A stretch of DNA of 64,000 nt. Origin: Methylocapsa acidiphila B2 (GTDB lineage Bacteria > Pseudomonadota > Alphaproteobacteria > Rhizobiales > Beijerinckiaceae). Positions 20,861 through 29,653 of the stretch are shown here, one piece after another. The notes under the pieces are model-generated. The model did no database searches. It was given only the letters and a program-made list of their open reading frames with translations, and had not been told where the DNA came from. The stretch is from the NCBI RefSeq assembly GCF_000427445.1, contig NZ_KE386496.1, positions 992,001-1,056,000 of the forward strand. Reading direction: 5' to 3'. A program made the translations under genes and the position numbers. The stretch's first letter is position 1, and the number at the start of each line of letters is the position of its first letter.

Positions 20861-22948
20861 ATGGCTAATGGCGGCGGCGACCTTTTCGGAAATGCGGCGC
20901 GAAAGCAGCCCCCCGCCCGCCGCGACGGCAAGGCCGGCGGATCCCCGAAAGGCGAGGCGACCCAGCCCATGTCCGCCCCGCCGCGGTTGGGAACACCCGG
21001 AGAATCAGGCTACACAGCCGCCTCCATCGAGGTTCTGGAAGGGCTTGAGCCGGTTCGCCGTCGTCCCGGCATGTATATCGGAGGGACGGACGAGACCGCC
21101 CTTCATCATCTCTTCGCGGAAGTTATCGACAACGCCATGGACGAGGCCGTCGCCGGCCACGCCTCCTTTATCGACGTCCATTACGAGGCTTCGGGCGTTC
21201 TCGCGGTGACCGACAATGGCCGCGGCATTCCGGTCGATCCGCATCCGAAATTTCCCAAGAAATCTGCTCTCGAAGTCATCATGACGACACTGCACGCCGG
21301 CGGCAAATTCGACTCCGGCGCCTATCAAACCTCCGGCGGCTTGCATGGCGTCGGCGTCTCTGTCGTCAATGCGCTCTCTGAACAGCTTGAGGTCGAGGTC
21401 GCGCGCGGCCAGATTCTTTATCGCCAAACGTTCGAACGCGGGCATCCCAAGAGCAAGCTGGAGCAGATCGGCAAGGCGCCGAACCGGCGCGGCACGCGCG
21501 TGCGCTTCAAGCCAGACGAGCAGATTTTCGGCAAAGGCGCGCGCTTCAAACCGGCGCGCCTGTTTAAAATGGCCCGCGCGAAGGCCTATCTCTTCGGCGG
21601 GGTCGAGATCCGCTGGCATTGCGCGCCGGAATGGCTCGACTCTGGCGCTGAGACTCCGACCGAGGCAGTTTTCCGCTTTCCCGGCGGCCTCAAGGATTAT
21701 CTCGCGCAAGACATTGACGGCAAGGAGCTCGTCATCGAGCCGATCTTTTCGGGCAAGGTCGAAAAGCCGGGCGGCCATGGCTCGCTGGAATGGGCGCTCG
21801 CCTGGCTCACCGCCGACGACGGCTTCGTTCATTCCTACTGCAACACCATTCCGACGCCCGACGGCGGCGCGCATGAGGCAGGCCTCCGGTCCGCTCTGCT
21901 GCGCGGCCTGAAGGATCACGCCGACCGGATCGGCCAGTCGAAGCGCGCAGCACCGATAGCGAGCGAAGACGTCATGGCCTCTTGCGCCGCCCTCGTCTCT
22001 GTCTTCCTGCGCGAGCCCGAATTCCAGGGCCAGAACAAGGGCCGGCTGATGTCCAGCGAGGCGTCGCGGATCGTCGAGAGCACGATCCGCGACGCCTTCG
22101 ATCATTGGTTGGCGGCGTCGCCGTCCCATGCCGCCAAGCTGCTCGACTGGACGGTCGACCGAGCCGAGGAACGGCTCCGCCGCCGCGCCGAGAAGGAAGT
22201 CGCCCGCAAGAGCGCAAGCCGGAAGCTCCGCCTGCCCGGAAAGCTCGCGGATTGCTCGAATAATGCCTCACAAGGCTCTGAAATATTTATCGTCGAAGGC
22301 GATTCCGCCGGCGGCTCGGCAAAACAGGCGCGGGACCGCGCGAGCCAGGCCATCCTGCCGTTGCGCGGCAAGATCTTGAATGTCGCCAGCGCCACGCGGG
22401 ACAAGCTCGCCGCCAATCAGCAACTCGCCGATCTCGTCCAAGCGCTCGGCTGCGGCGTCGGCTCGCATTACAAGGAGGACGAGCTTCGCTATGAGAAAGT
22501 GATCGTCATGACCGACGCCGATGTGGACGGCGCCCATATCGCGTCCCTACTCATCACTTTCTTCTATCGCCAAATGCCGAAGCTCATCGAGGCCGGCCAT
22601 CTCTACCTGGCGGTTCCGCCGCTCTATCGCCTGACCCAAGGCGCGCGCCAGGTTTACGCCCGCGACGAAGCCCATCGCGACGAGCTGATCGCTAAAGTTC
22701 TAACTGGGAAGGGAAAGGTCGAGATCAGTCGATTCAAAGGCTTGGGCGAAATGCTTCCCGCACAGCTCAAAGAAACGACGATGGACTCCAAAAAGCGCAA
22801 TCTTCTCCAGGTCGTCGTGCTCCCGGCGGATCGGGAGGACACATCAGACTCCGTCGAGCGCTTGATGGGCAATCGCCCAGACGCGCGCTTCGCCTTCATT
22901 CAGGAACGCGCCGCCTTCGCGAATGTAGCGGATCTCGTGGTGGTCTAA
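20861..22948 (+). CDS. parE: DNA topoisomerase IV subunit B
   Basis: ATPase subunit of topoisomerase IV, which unlinks daughter chromosomes together with ParC. 695 residues. In order: a GHKL ATPase domain with RRRPGMYIG, the DNGRGIP motif and GGLHGVGVSVVNAL; a transducer domain; and a TOPRIM domain with the EGDSAGGSA motif and DADVDGAHI. The first about 45 residues are a low-complexity alphaproteobacterial extension. ParE rather than GyrB is favoured by the length and the lack of the GyrB insert. parC is not in the window. Confidence 0.93.
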   Translation: MANGGGDLFGNAARKQPPARRDGKAGGSPKGEATQPMSAPPRLGTPGESGYTAASIEVLEGLEPVRRRPGMYIGGTDETALHHLFAEVIDNAMDEAVAGHASFIDVHYEASGVLAVTDNGRGIPVDPHPKFPKKSALEVIMTTLHAGGKFDSGAYQTSGGLHGVGVSVVNALSEQLEVEVARGQILYRQTFERGHPKSKLEQIGKAPNRRGTRVRFKPDEQIFGKGARFKPARLFKMARAKAYLFGGVEIRWHCAPEWLDSGAETPTEAVFRFPGGLKDYLAQDIDGKELVIEPIFSGKVEKPGGHGSLEWALAWLTADDGFVHSYCNTIPTPDGGAHEAGLRSALLRGLKDHADRIGQSKRAAPIASEDVMASCAALVSVFLREPEFQGQNKGRLMSSEASRIVESTIRDAFDHWLAASPSHAAKLLDWTVDRAEERLRRRAEKEVARKSASRKLRLPGKLADCSNNASQGSEIFIVEGDSAGGSAKQARDRASQAILPLRGKILNVASATRDKLAANQQLADLVQALGCGVGSHYKEDELRYEKVIVMTDADVDGAHIASLLITFFYRQMPKLIEAGHLYLAVPPLYRLTQGARQVYARDEAHRDELIAKVLTGKGKVEISRFKGLGEMLPAQLKETTMDSKKRNLLQVVVLPADREDTSDSVERLMGNRPDARFAFIQERAAFANVADLVVV

Positions 22949-23493
22949 AGCAAGCGCGAAGGGCGATTGACGGCCGGGTTTCATGCGCTGCTCTAGGCTG
23001 AGACGAGCGAAAACGCGGTTTCCATCGAAGGCGGCCGGCGGCAAATGGCGTTTCGAGGAGGCCACTCCTTCCATTTGCGCGCCGGCCGACCCTACGGACC
23101 CAGGAGATGCGGCGGACCTGAGCACTCCGCAGGGCATTCGATAGTCAGTTCGCCGCCTGCGCAGATCTGCGCGGGGGCTCGGTTGAGACCTTCTTGCAGG
23201 AGCCTCTTCCACGCCGCCGGATTTCGTCTCGGCTCGGCGGTTCGACGTTAGCGCGCGGCGGAGAAAATGCAATCGGCTTGTTTGCTCCTGATGGTTGAAC
23301 TTTCGTTAACCTAAATTCCGATTTGCAGCGCGGAAGCGGGAATTTCGCAGCCGTAGGAACAGCAGCCGAAGCACGCAGCGGCCTCCGCGCTTTTCGGTCT
23401 TGCATCTCGACGCCAACCTTTGCACATTGTTTATCGCCCAATTCGAATCGGCCGAATAGGCTCGGCGTCCTCCCTTGCGTGGAGGAATTGAGC
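22949..23493. other. Intergenic region upstream of a frameshifted gene
   Basis: A 545-bp stretch with no supported gene. It holds a promoter-like pair, TTGCAC at 23420-23425 and TCGAAT at 23443-23448 (17 bp apart), and a CtrA-like site at 23295-23310. Open frames on either strand here have no start signal or family resemblance. Confidence 0.4.
23295..23310. promoter_or_regulatory. CtrA-like site, one mismatch
   Basis: TTGA-N7-TTAAC matches the CtrA full-site consensus TTAA-N7-TTAAC except for one base. It lies about 200 bp upstream of the disrupted gene and near, but not directly ahead of, divK. A single mismatch-containing site is weak evidence. Confidence 0.25.
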
Positions 23494-23954
23494 ATGCCCT
23501 CAGGAAAAGCGAGTAAGTCTCCGGCGGAGGCGGCTCCGCGCGTGTTTATCGGCAGTTCCCCAGCGATCCCGTCGTTCGTGCGCCTTCGCGCGACGCCGTC
23601 TTCAACACAGGCCTGCTTCTCCAGGCGGGACTCAGGGCGTTGCTGCCGGCGGCTGAACGGCAAGGCGTCGCCTTGCCCGGCGCGCCGTCGCCGAAAGATC
23701 CGCGGGAATTGCTCGAGGCTCAGGAAAATTACGAGACCGTCTTCGAGTCGGGAGCCGAGGCGACTGCGCAGCATAAGACTATCGCGGTGAAATCGATTGA
23801 ATTGCCCGCTCGCCAGCTGAAGGACGCCGGATATGTCCAGTTTTCCACGGCCATGACCCATTTGCTTTGCGACGCAGCGCGGCGGGCGTTGAGACGCGCC
23901 CAGCCGATTTCGATCAATCGTGCAGATAGGTGCGCACGGTTTCAAGAAATTTGA
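23494..23954 (+). pseudogene. Probable frameshifted gene of unknown function
   Basis: A strong ribosome binding site (GGAGG) precedes the ATG at 23494, which opens a frame reading MPSGKASKSPAEAAPRVFI. That frame soon loses protein-like composition. From about 23515 a neighbouring frame takes over, reading for example AVFNTGLLLQAGLRALLPAA and then helix-rich sequence such as LLEAQENYETVFESGAEA, up to the stop at 23954. The second frame has no good start of its own, because a TAA at 23514 bounds it and only TTG/CTG codons follow. A single +/-1 shift between about 23514 and 23600 would join them into one protein of about 150 residues. I recognise no family. Its end overlaps the 3' end of divK on the other strand. 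A sequencing error is an alternative to a true mutation. Confidence 0.5.
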
Positions 23955-24282
23955 CGATGGAGATCGGCTTGGAGAGATAGGCTTCGCAGCCCCCGGCCCT
24001 GATTTTTTCCTCATCCCCTTTCATCGCGAAAGCGGTTACGGCGATGACCGGAATGTGGCGCAGCGACTCGTCCTCCTTGATCCATTGCGTGACCTGAAGG
24101 CCCGAAACCTCGGGCAATTGAATGTCCATCAGGATCAGATTGGGTTTGTGCAGGCGCGCGAGATCCAACGCCTCCAGGCCACTGCGCGTCTGCACCGTTT
24201 TGTAGCCATGCGCTTCGAGAAGATCGTTGAACAACTTCATGTTCAACTCATTGTCTTCTACGATCAGAATGCTCTTTTGCAT
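23914..24282 (-). CDS. divK: Cell-cycle response regulator DivK
   Basis: A stand-alone receiver domain of 122 residues. The start at 24282 gives [18 protein letters not shown], the standard DivK N-terminus; an ATG at 24294 adds four residues. Phospho-acceptor Asp53 ([11 protein letters not shown]), a Thr/Ala switch region and Lys in LSKPISI are all present. In Caulobacter and relatives DivK is phosphorylated by DivJ/PleC and controls CtrA through DivL/CckA. It is divergent from the DUF3572-dinB pair. In many relatives pleD follows divK; here it does not. Confidence 0.93.
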   Translation of the reverse strand: MQKSILIVEDNELNMKLFNDLLEAHGYKTVQTRSGLEALDLARLHKPNLILMDIQLPEVSGLQVTQWIKEDESLRHIPVIAVTAFAMKGDEEKIRAGGCEAYLSKPISIVKFLETVRTYLHD

Positions 24283-24390
24283 CGAAGATCCCATTCCGCC
24301 CCGCGAGGCGGCGGACAAGCCCGCCCGGGACGATCCGATCATAGGTCCGAGCTTTAGCGAATAGAAATTGACGAAAGGGAAATCAGCGTC

Positions 24391-24708
24391 ATGGAAAATG
24401 GATCAAGCCCCATTTCGCGGTCCAAATCCAGCCCGCTGACCAAGGAAGCAGCGGAATCCATCGCCATTGACGTCTTGACCTTCATCGGCGCCGAACGCGT
24501 GCGCCTCGAGCGGTTCATGACGCTGTCCGGCCTCACGCCGGAAGGACTGCGGGCGGCAGCCGAGGAATCCGGGTTTTTGGCCGCCGTGCTCGACCATCTC
24601 GCCGCGGACGAACCTATGCTGCTCGCCTTCGCCGCCAACGGCGGCCATGATCCGTCGATCGTCGCGCGGGCGCGCGAGCGGCTCGCCCCGACAACGGACG
24701 ACCGATAG
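24391..24708 (+). CDS. DUF3572 family protein
   Basis: A small, mostly helical protein of 105 residues. The pattern [15 protein letters not shown]...[40 protein letters not shown] (given in parts) matches the DUF3572 family found almost only in alphaproteobacteria, usually between divK and dinB as here. It ends 18 bp before the dinB ATG, so the two are probably cotranscribed. Function unknown; the repeated linkage suggests a role with DNA repair or cell-cycle control, but this is inference. Confidence 0.82.
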   Translation: MENGSSPISRSKSSPLTKEAAESIAIDVLTFIGAERVRLERFMTLSGLTPEGLRAAAEESGFLAAVLDHLAADEPMLLAFAANGGHDPSIVARARERLAPTTDDR

Positions 24709-24726
24709 CTCTGTGAATTGGCGCGC

Positions 24727-26013
24727 ATGGACCAGGCCTTTTGCCGCGATTGCCTCGTCGAGCAGCCGGCTGGCGCCGCCCGCTGCCGATCCTGCGGCTC
24801 GCCGCGAGTGGTCGCCCACCAGGAACTCGGCGCGCTGACCTTCGCCCATGTCGACTGCGACGCCTTCTACGCCGCGATCGAGAAGCGCGACGATCCATCT
24901 CTGCGCGATCGGCCGGTGATCATTGGCGGCGGCAAGAGAGGGGTCGTCGCCACCGCCTGCTATGTGGCGAGAACCTACGGCGTCCATTCCGCCATGCCGA
25001 TGTTCAAAGCGCTGAAAGCCTGTCCGGACGCCGCGGTCGTCGCCCCGGACATGGCGAAATACGCCAGAGTCGCGCGGCAAATTCGCGCCCTCATGAAAGA
25101 TCTCACGCCCCTGGTCGAGCCGGTCTCGATCGACGAAGCTTTTCTTGATCTCGCCGGCACAGAGGCGCTGCATCGCGCCGGCGCGGCGATGGTCCTCGCC
25201 GGCTTCGCCGCGAAGGTAGAGGCGCAGGTCGGCGTCACGATCTCGATCGGACTCTCCTATTGCAAGTTCCTGGCGAAAATCGCTTCAGATCTCGACAAGC
25301 CACGCGGATTTGCGATCATCGGGCGCGCCGAGGCCCAAAGCTTTTTGAGGCCGCGGCCCATCGGGCTCATTCCCGGCGTCGGAGCGAAGACGCAAGAGAG
25401 GCTTGCGCGAGACGGCTTTCGCTTGATCGGCGACCTCCAGCTGGCCGATGAGGCGGCGCTCTTCGCCCGTTATGGTGCGGAAGGCCAGCGGATGCGGCGG
25501 CTCGCGCTCGGGATCGACGCACGCAAGATCTCCACGGACCGCGAAACGAAAAGCATATCGGCCGAAACGACGTTCGAGACCGATCTCGGCGCGCTCGACG
25601 AGCTTGCGCCAATCCTCTACCGCCTCTGCGAGAAGCTCAGCGCGCGCCTGAAGCACGCGGGTTTGGGCACGCGCGCCGTGACTTTGAAGCTGAAGGGCGC
25701 CGATTTCAAATCCCGCACGCGCGCGCTTTCAGGGCTTGCGGCGACGCAATTGCCCAATCGCCTCTTCGCGCCCGCGCGAGAGCTTCTCGCGCGCGAGCTT
25801 GCGAGCGCGGGGCGCGAGGCGCGCTTCAGGCTGATCGGGATCGGCGCTAGTGATCTTTGTCCCGCGGCCGAGGCCGATCAGGGCGATCTCGTCGATACGG
25901 GCCTCGCGCGGGAAAAGGCGGAGGATAAAGCCATCGACAGCCTTCGCGCCAAATTCGGTCCACAAGCGATCGTCAAAGGCCTCAGCCTGCGTGCAAGCCG
26001 CAAAAGGCTCTAA
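24727..26013 (+). CDS. dinB: DNA polymerase IV with N-terminal zinc-ribbon-like motif
   Basis: Y-family translesion polymerase of 428 residues. The palm domain carries the catalytic carboxylates in HVDCDAFYAAIE and SIDEAFLDL, and a helix-hairpin-helix is seen near IPGVGAKTQERL; the little-finger domain follows. Ahead of the polymerase fold are about 30 extra residues with four Cys (C6-x2-C9-x10-C20-x2-C23), a likely zinc ribbon. Rhizobial DinB proteins are often of this kind. It has no recognisable C-terminal beta-clamp motif of the usual form. The ATG at 24727 is preferred to an upstream TTG at 24718. Confidence 0.93.
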   Translation: MDQAFCRDCLVEQPAGAARCRSCGSPRVVAHQELGALTFAHVDCDAFYAAIEKRDDPSLRDRPVIIGGGKRGVVATACYVARTYGVHSAMPMFKALKACPDAAVVAPDMAKYARVARQIRALMKDLTPLVEPVSIDEAFLDLAGTEALHRAGAAMVLAGFAAKVEAQVGVTISIGLSYCKFLAKIASDLDKPRGFAIIGRAEAQSFLRPRPIGLIPGVGAKTQERLARDGFRLIGDLQLADEAALFARYGAEGQRMRRLALGIDARKISTDRETKSISAETTFETDLGALDELAPILYRLCEKLSARLKHAGLGTRAVTLKLKGADFKSRTRALSGLAATQLPNRLFAPARELLARELASAGREARFRLIGIGASDLCPAAEADQGDLVDTGLAREKAEDKAIDSLRAKFGPQAIVKGLSLRASRKRL

Positions 26014-26107
26014 CGGCCCCTGCACGCAGGCCCAAAACTTTGATCTCAGGTCAAAACGGCCGATTTCATTGCAATTGGCGCAGGCGGCGCGCATCGAACC
26101 ACGCACC

Positions 26108-27034
26108 TTAAAACCACTCGTCGCCGCGCGCCTTGCGAACCGCGCGATTAACAAGCCGCAGCGATTCCCATGCGACCGACGTGCGCCTTAATTCCCAAAA
26201 CGGCTCGAGCTTACCGCCAAAGCCGAGATAGAAATCGACGGTCGTAGGCATGTAAAGTCCCAAGAAATCAAATGCGCGTCCCGCCTCATTGGCGTCGACG
26301 ATTGCTTCAAATATGAGGGTCGACATCGAGCCGCTATGCGCATTCGGATGACGCGAAGATAAGAAGTAGTATGAGTAGTTCTTGTCGTTAGGGACAAACA
26401 GGACAGCTTCAGGCATTTTGTCTGATCGAAACGCCGCATAAATCCTTCCACACGTTCGCGCCAAACACTCATTGGCGAATACTTCGGCCTCAGGCCCTGT
26501 ATAATCTCTCGGCGTCTCTCTCTTTTCCCGCAGGTGCGACCGATAGGCGACGAAAAACGAGGCGACGTCATATTCTCTAGCTACAGTGACATTGGCGCGA
26601 TGGATGTCGGAACGCAGTTTTTTCTTGAACGACTGCAAAGCATGATCGCGATCTCGAAACCGCGCCACAAATCTGAAATTCGGATCGATCCGATTGAATT
26701 TGGCCTTGCGCGCAGCAATCGCCGCAAGCGGATCGTCAGTCATATAGTGGCAGGCATGCGAAAGCGGGACGCTCGCCAATAGCTTTGAATAAATCTCGAT
26801 CTTCGTCGAATCCTTGAGTTTTTCCTCGATAAGCGGACCCTGGCTCACCGATGCGCGCATGACGTTTGGCGGAAGGCGAGTCACAAGCCCGAATTGCTTA
26901 TGAAGCGAGAAGACAGGGATTGAGCCGCTCTCAACCTTGACAATCTCTACTTGAGGATCAGCGATTTTCAGCGCCCAGGGCGCATGAAAAAGATCTTCTG
27001 GCGTAAGGTCGTTTGCGAAGGTGGAATTAAGCAT
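26108..27034 (-). CDS. GNAT/FemAB-like acyltransferase, probably acquired
   Basis: A 308-residue protein resembling the BioF2-like (Acetyltransf_6) group of GNAT/FemAB acyltransferases. The C-terminal half has the pattern GRIYAAFRSDKMPEAVLF, then YYFLSSRHP and FDFLGLYMP, typical of that fold. Such proteins move acyl or aminoacyl groups to sugars, lipids or peptides, but the substrate is not readable. The ATG at 27034 overlaps the stop of the upstream gene by 8 bp, suggesting coupling. Its base composition is clearly lower in GC than its neighbours and uses many A/T third positions, a sign of horizontal transfer. Confidence 0.7.
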   Translation of the reverse strand: MLNSTFANDLTPEDLFHAPWALKIADPQVEIVKVESGSIPVFSLHKQFGLVTRLPPNVMRASVSQGPLIEEKLKDSTKIEIYSKLLASVPLSHACHYMTDDPLAAIAARKAKFNRIDPNFRFVARFRDRDHALQSFKKKLRSDIHRANVTVAREYDVASFFVAYRSHLREKRETPRDYTGPEAEVFANECLARTCGRIYAAFRSDKMPEAVLFVPNDKNYSYYFLSSRHPNAHSGSMSTLIFEAIVDANEAGRAFDFLGLYMPTTVDFYLGFGGKLEPFWELRRTSVAWESLRLVNRAVRKARGDEWF

Positions 27035-28001
27035 TTTCGCTATGCGTCGCAATAAACCCAATATGCGGCCCTACAGGCACGATCCCGGTCGGATTGATCT
27101 GTAGATGACTTTGATAATAGTGGCGCTTAATATGATCTGGATGAAAAGTCGAGGCGATTCCATCAATCTCATGCAGATCGCGAACATAGGCGAATAGATT
27201 CGGATAATCTGCGATCCGCCTGATGTTGCATTTGAAATGGCCGACATAGACGATGTCGAAGCGCAACAAGGTGGTCAACAGTCTGATGTCGGCTTCGGTC
27301 AGACGGTCGCCGCAAAGATAGCGGCGATCGGCGAGCCTCGCCTCCAGAAAGTCGAGCGTCGCGAACAAGGGGCCGATCGCCTCCTCATAAGCGGCCTGGG
27401 TGGTCGCGAAGCCGGCCTTGTAGACGCCGTTATTCACCGTGTCATAGATGCGTGCGTTGAGGCTGTCGATTTCCGCGCGGAGATTTTCAGGATAATAGTC
27501 TCCTGCGGCCGCGCCGACGCCGTCGAAGGCCGAATTGAACATGCGAATGATCTCTGAAGATTCATTCGAGACGATCGTCCGCTTTTCCTTGTCCCACAAC
27601 ACGGGCACGGTGACGCGGCCTGAGTAAGTCGGCGCTGCGGCGCGGTAGATTTCATAAAGGAACTGGGCATGATGGATCGGATCGCCAATCACGCCGTCGC
27701 CTTCCGCGAAAGTAATGCCATTCTCGCGCATCAGCCAATGCGCGATCGAAAGCGAGACGGTGCCAGCCAGTCCTTTCAGCTCGCGAAAGATCAAAGTTCG
27801 ATGCGCCCAGGGGCAGAAATAGGCGCCGTATAAATGATAGCGCCCCGGCTCCGCCTTGAAGCCGCCCTGCCCCGTCGGACCCGGCGCGCCATCCGGCGTG
27901 ATCCAATTGCGAAATCTCGCGGCGTCGCGCTCGAACCGGCCACCCGAGCCGCTCGTGTCATACCACTGGTCTCGCCACACGCCGTCGACGAGCAGTCCCA
28001 T
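27027..28001 (-). CDS. Glutathionyl-hydroquinone reductase (YqjG/omega-type GST)
   Basis: A GST-fold oxidoreductase of 324 residues. The thioredoxin-like domain has the catalytic motif YFCPWAHR with Cys63; the C-terminal helical domain carries LTEADIRLLTTLLRFD. This is the xenon/YqjG class, which reduces glutathionyl-hydroquinones using GSH. GAGGTGG ahead of the ATG at 28001 sets the start; the frame extends to a GTG at 28013. The downstream acyltransferase gene overlaps it. Confidence 0.92.
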   Translation of the reverse strand: MGLLVDGVWRDQWYDTSGSGGRFERDAARFRNWITPDGAPGPTGQGGFKAEPGRYHLYGAYFCPWAHRTLIFRELKGLAGTVSLSIAHWLMRENGITFAEGDGVIGDPIHHAQFLYEIYRAAAPTYSGRVTVPVLWDKEKRTIVSNESSEIIRMFNSAFDGVGAAAGDYYPENLRAEIDSLNARIYDTVNNGVYKAGFATTQAAYEEAIGPLFATLDFLEARLADRRYLCGDRLTEADIRLLTTLLRFDIVYVGHFKCNIRRIADYPNLFAYVRDLHEIDGIASTFHPDHIKRHYYQSHLQINPTGIVPVGPHIGFIATHSENA

Positions 28002-28091
28002 GGCCCACCTCACTTTGTTGCGGCGCTACATAAATGAATCCGTCGCCGCCCTCAATTTCATGCGACATCGCCTGGACGCAAGAGCGCGCGT

Positions 28092-28913
28092 TCAGGTTTC
28101 GACCAGTTTGAGCGTCAGGCATTTGGCGCCGCCGCCCGCCTTCATGAATTCCGACAATGGCGTGACGATCGGCGCGAAGCCAGCGCTGCGCAGATGCGTC
28201 TGCAAAGTCTCCGACGCGTCATTCATGAAGACATGGCCGCCAAGATCGACGGCGTTGCAACAGAATTTCATGGCGTCGGCCTCCTCGACGGCGATGCGCT
28301 TGCCCTGCGGCGTGAGCGCTTCGATCAAGGCGCGCGATTTTTCATCGAAGGCCGCGGGAAAATACAGCAAATATCCGCCCTCGAGGGGGCAGAGGCAGGT
28401 GTCGAGATGGTAGAAGCGCGGATCGACCAGATTCAACGCCGCGGTTTTGCGGCCGAGAAGCTTCTCCAAAAGCGCCGGCACGGCGGCGTCCGAGCGAAAG
28501 CCGTGGCCGACCCAGAGCAAATCCTGCCCGCGATCGAACAATGCGTCGCCTGCCCCTTCAAAGGGCACGTCCTGCGGCCAGTCCAGAATTTCAAAGCCGC
28601 TTTCTTCAAACCACGCGCGATGATGCGGCTCTTCGCCCCGTCTTTCGCGACTGCGGAACCGGCTGACAATGACCTTCTCGCCAAGAACAAGCCCCGCGTT
28701 CGCGGTGAAGACAATATCCGGGAGGTCTCGCTGCGGCGGCTCCAACGCGAGCTTCGCATATTGTCCTACCGCGTTGCATAAGTCGTCCCATTGCCGATGC
28801 GCCAAGTCGTCGTCGGTCTTTGCGATCTGCCCTTCCATCCAAGGATTGATAACGTAAGCGACCTCGAAATGATTAGGCGGACACATGAGGATCGTCTGTG
28901 AATGCAATGTCAT
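28092..28913 (-). CDS. Dimethylargininase-like amidinohydrolase
   Basis: A guanidino-group-modifying enzyme of 273 residues with the pentein fold. Visible signatures are MCPPNHFEVAYVINPWM at the N-terminus, DIVFTANAGLV, the catalytic His in YHLDTCLCPL and the C-terminal nucleophile Cys265 in GGGAKCLTL. Members hydrolyse N-dimethylarginine or arginine to citrulline, or act on ornithine or amidino compounds; the exact substrate is not decided. AAAGGA precedes the ATG at 28913. It is followed at 91 bp by the GST gene on the same strand. Confidence 0.88.
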   Translation of the reverse strand: MTLHSQTILMCPPNHFEVAYVINPWMEGQIAKTDDDLAHRQWDDLCNAVGQYAKLALEPPQRDLPDIVFTANAGLVLGEKVIVSRFRSRERRGEEPHHRAWFEESGFEILDWPQDVPFEGAGDALFDRGQDLLWVGHGFRSDAAVPALLEKLLGRKTAALNLVDPRFYHLDTCLCPLEGGYLLYFPAAFDEKSRALIEALTPQGKRIAVEEADAMKFCCNAVDLGGHVFMNDASETLQTHLRSAGFAPIVTPLSEFMKAGGGAKCLTLKLVET

Positions 28914-29210
28914 CAAATCCGGTCCTTTTGTCTTTCGAAACGAGCGCCCAAAGCGTAGGATCGCCTGGGTCCAAACCCGCTCTCCAGCATTGCCCGCCTA
29001 GGCTTGAATCGATCCATGACCCGTCGGGCGTTCCCGTCCAACCTTTGCAGATATGTCATCGCCTTGTCCGCGCCGATTTGAACCCGCGCATGAAAGCAGG
29101 TTTTTGCATATTTAATTTCGAAGCGCCTCGCCTGCGTGACGAGGGCCAAAAGGAAAAAATCGGCGACCCTGGCGTAACTCCAGCCATTCATGAGAATCAA
29201 AGAGGATCGA
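28914..29210. other. Lower-GC intergenic region
   Basis: About 297 bp between divergent genes. Composition is less GC-rich than the surroundings. Open frames crossing it lack ribosome binding sites and family resemblance. Nothing else seen. Confidence 0.4.
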
Positions 29211-29462
29211 ATGAGTCGCCTCAAGCTCAGAGGGGCAATAATCTTCTTTCTGATCAGCCTCCTCTCATTATGTTCTATGGTTTCGATTGTTGTATATTTA
29301 CTACACAAAGAATTAATGTCGAATGACGGATTGACCGCCCTGGTTGCGCTTGGCGTCGTCGTCACCACGACTGGGCTGCTTTTTCCGATCAGTGTTGGAA
29401 TAGGCTTTTGGGTTTCGCACAAGACGCTCCGGCAAAGCCCCTCCGATAAGGTTGATGGATGA
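29211..29462 (+). CDS. Small two-helix membrane protein, unknown function
   Basis: An 83-residue protein with two clear hydrophobic helices: IIFFLISLLSLCSMVSIVVY and LVALGVVVTTTGLLFPISVG. The ends are basic, fitting an inner-membrane hairpin. GAGG lies five bases before the ATG at 29211, better than the upstream ATG at 29190. Composition is lower in GC than the core genes, like the acyltransferase gene nearby. I do not recognise a family. Confidence 0.6.
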   Translation: MSRLKLRGAIIFFLISLLSLCSMVSIVVYLLHKELMSNDGLTALVALGVVVTTTGLLFPISVGIGFWVSHKTLRQSPSDKVDG

Positions 29463-29653
29463 TCATTTCGAATTGACCTTCGACCGACGGCGCTCTTCGC
29501 TTGCACGGTCGCAAAGCTAAGTTTACCAAAAATCCGCAGCGCCGCCCTAACCTCGCTGGGTCCAAGTTCTTTCGTGCGGCCGGTTGGTTGCGCCAATTGA
29601 CAGGCCCGACGTGGCGCATATCGGTCGAAGCTTCCCCCGCTCCGGAGCACCGC

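Noticed and set aside
21005-22129. A 374-codon minus-strand open frame inside parE
   Set aside because: It lies antisense to the well-supported parE and shows no motif.
23145-24014. A 289-codon minus-strand open frame next to divK
   Set aside because: The translation is rich in Arg and Ser without motifs. The plus-strand frame at 23515-23954 looks more protein-like, and divK overlaps part of it.
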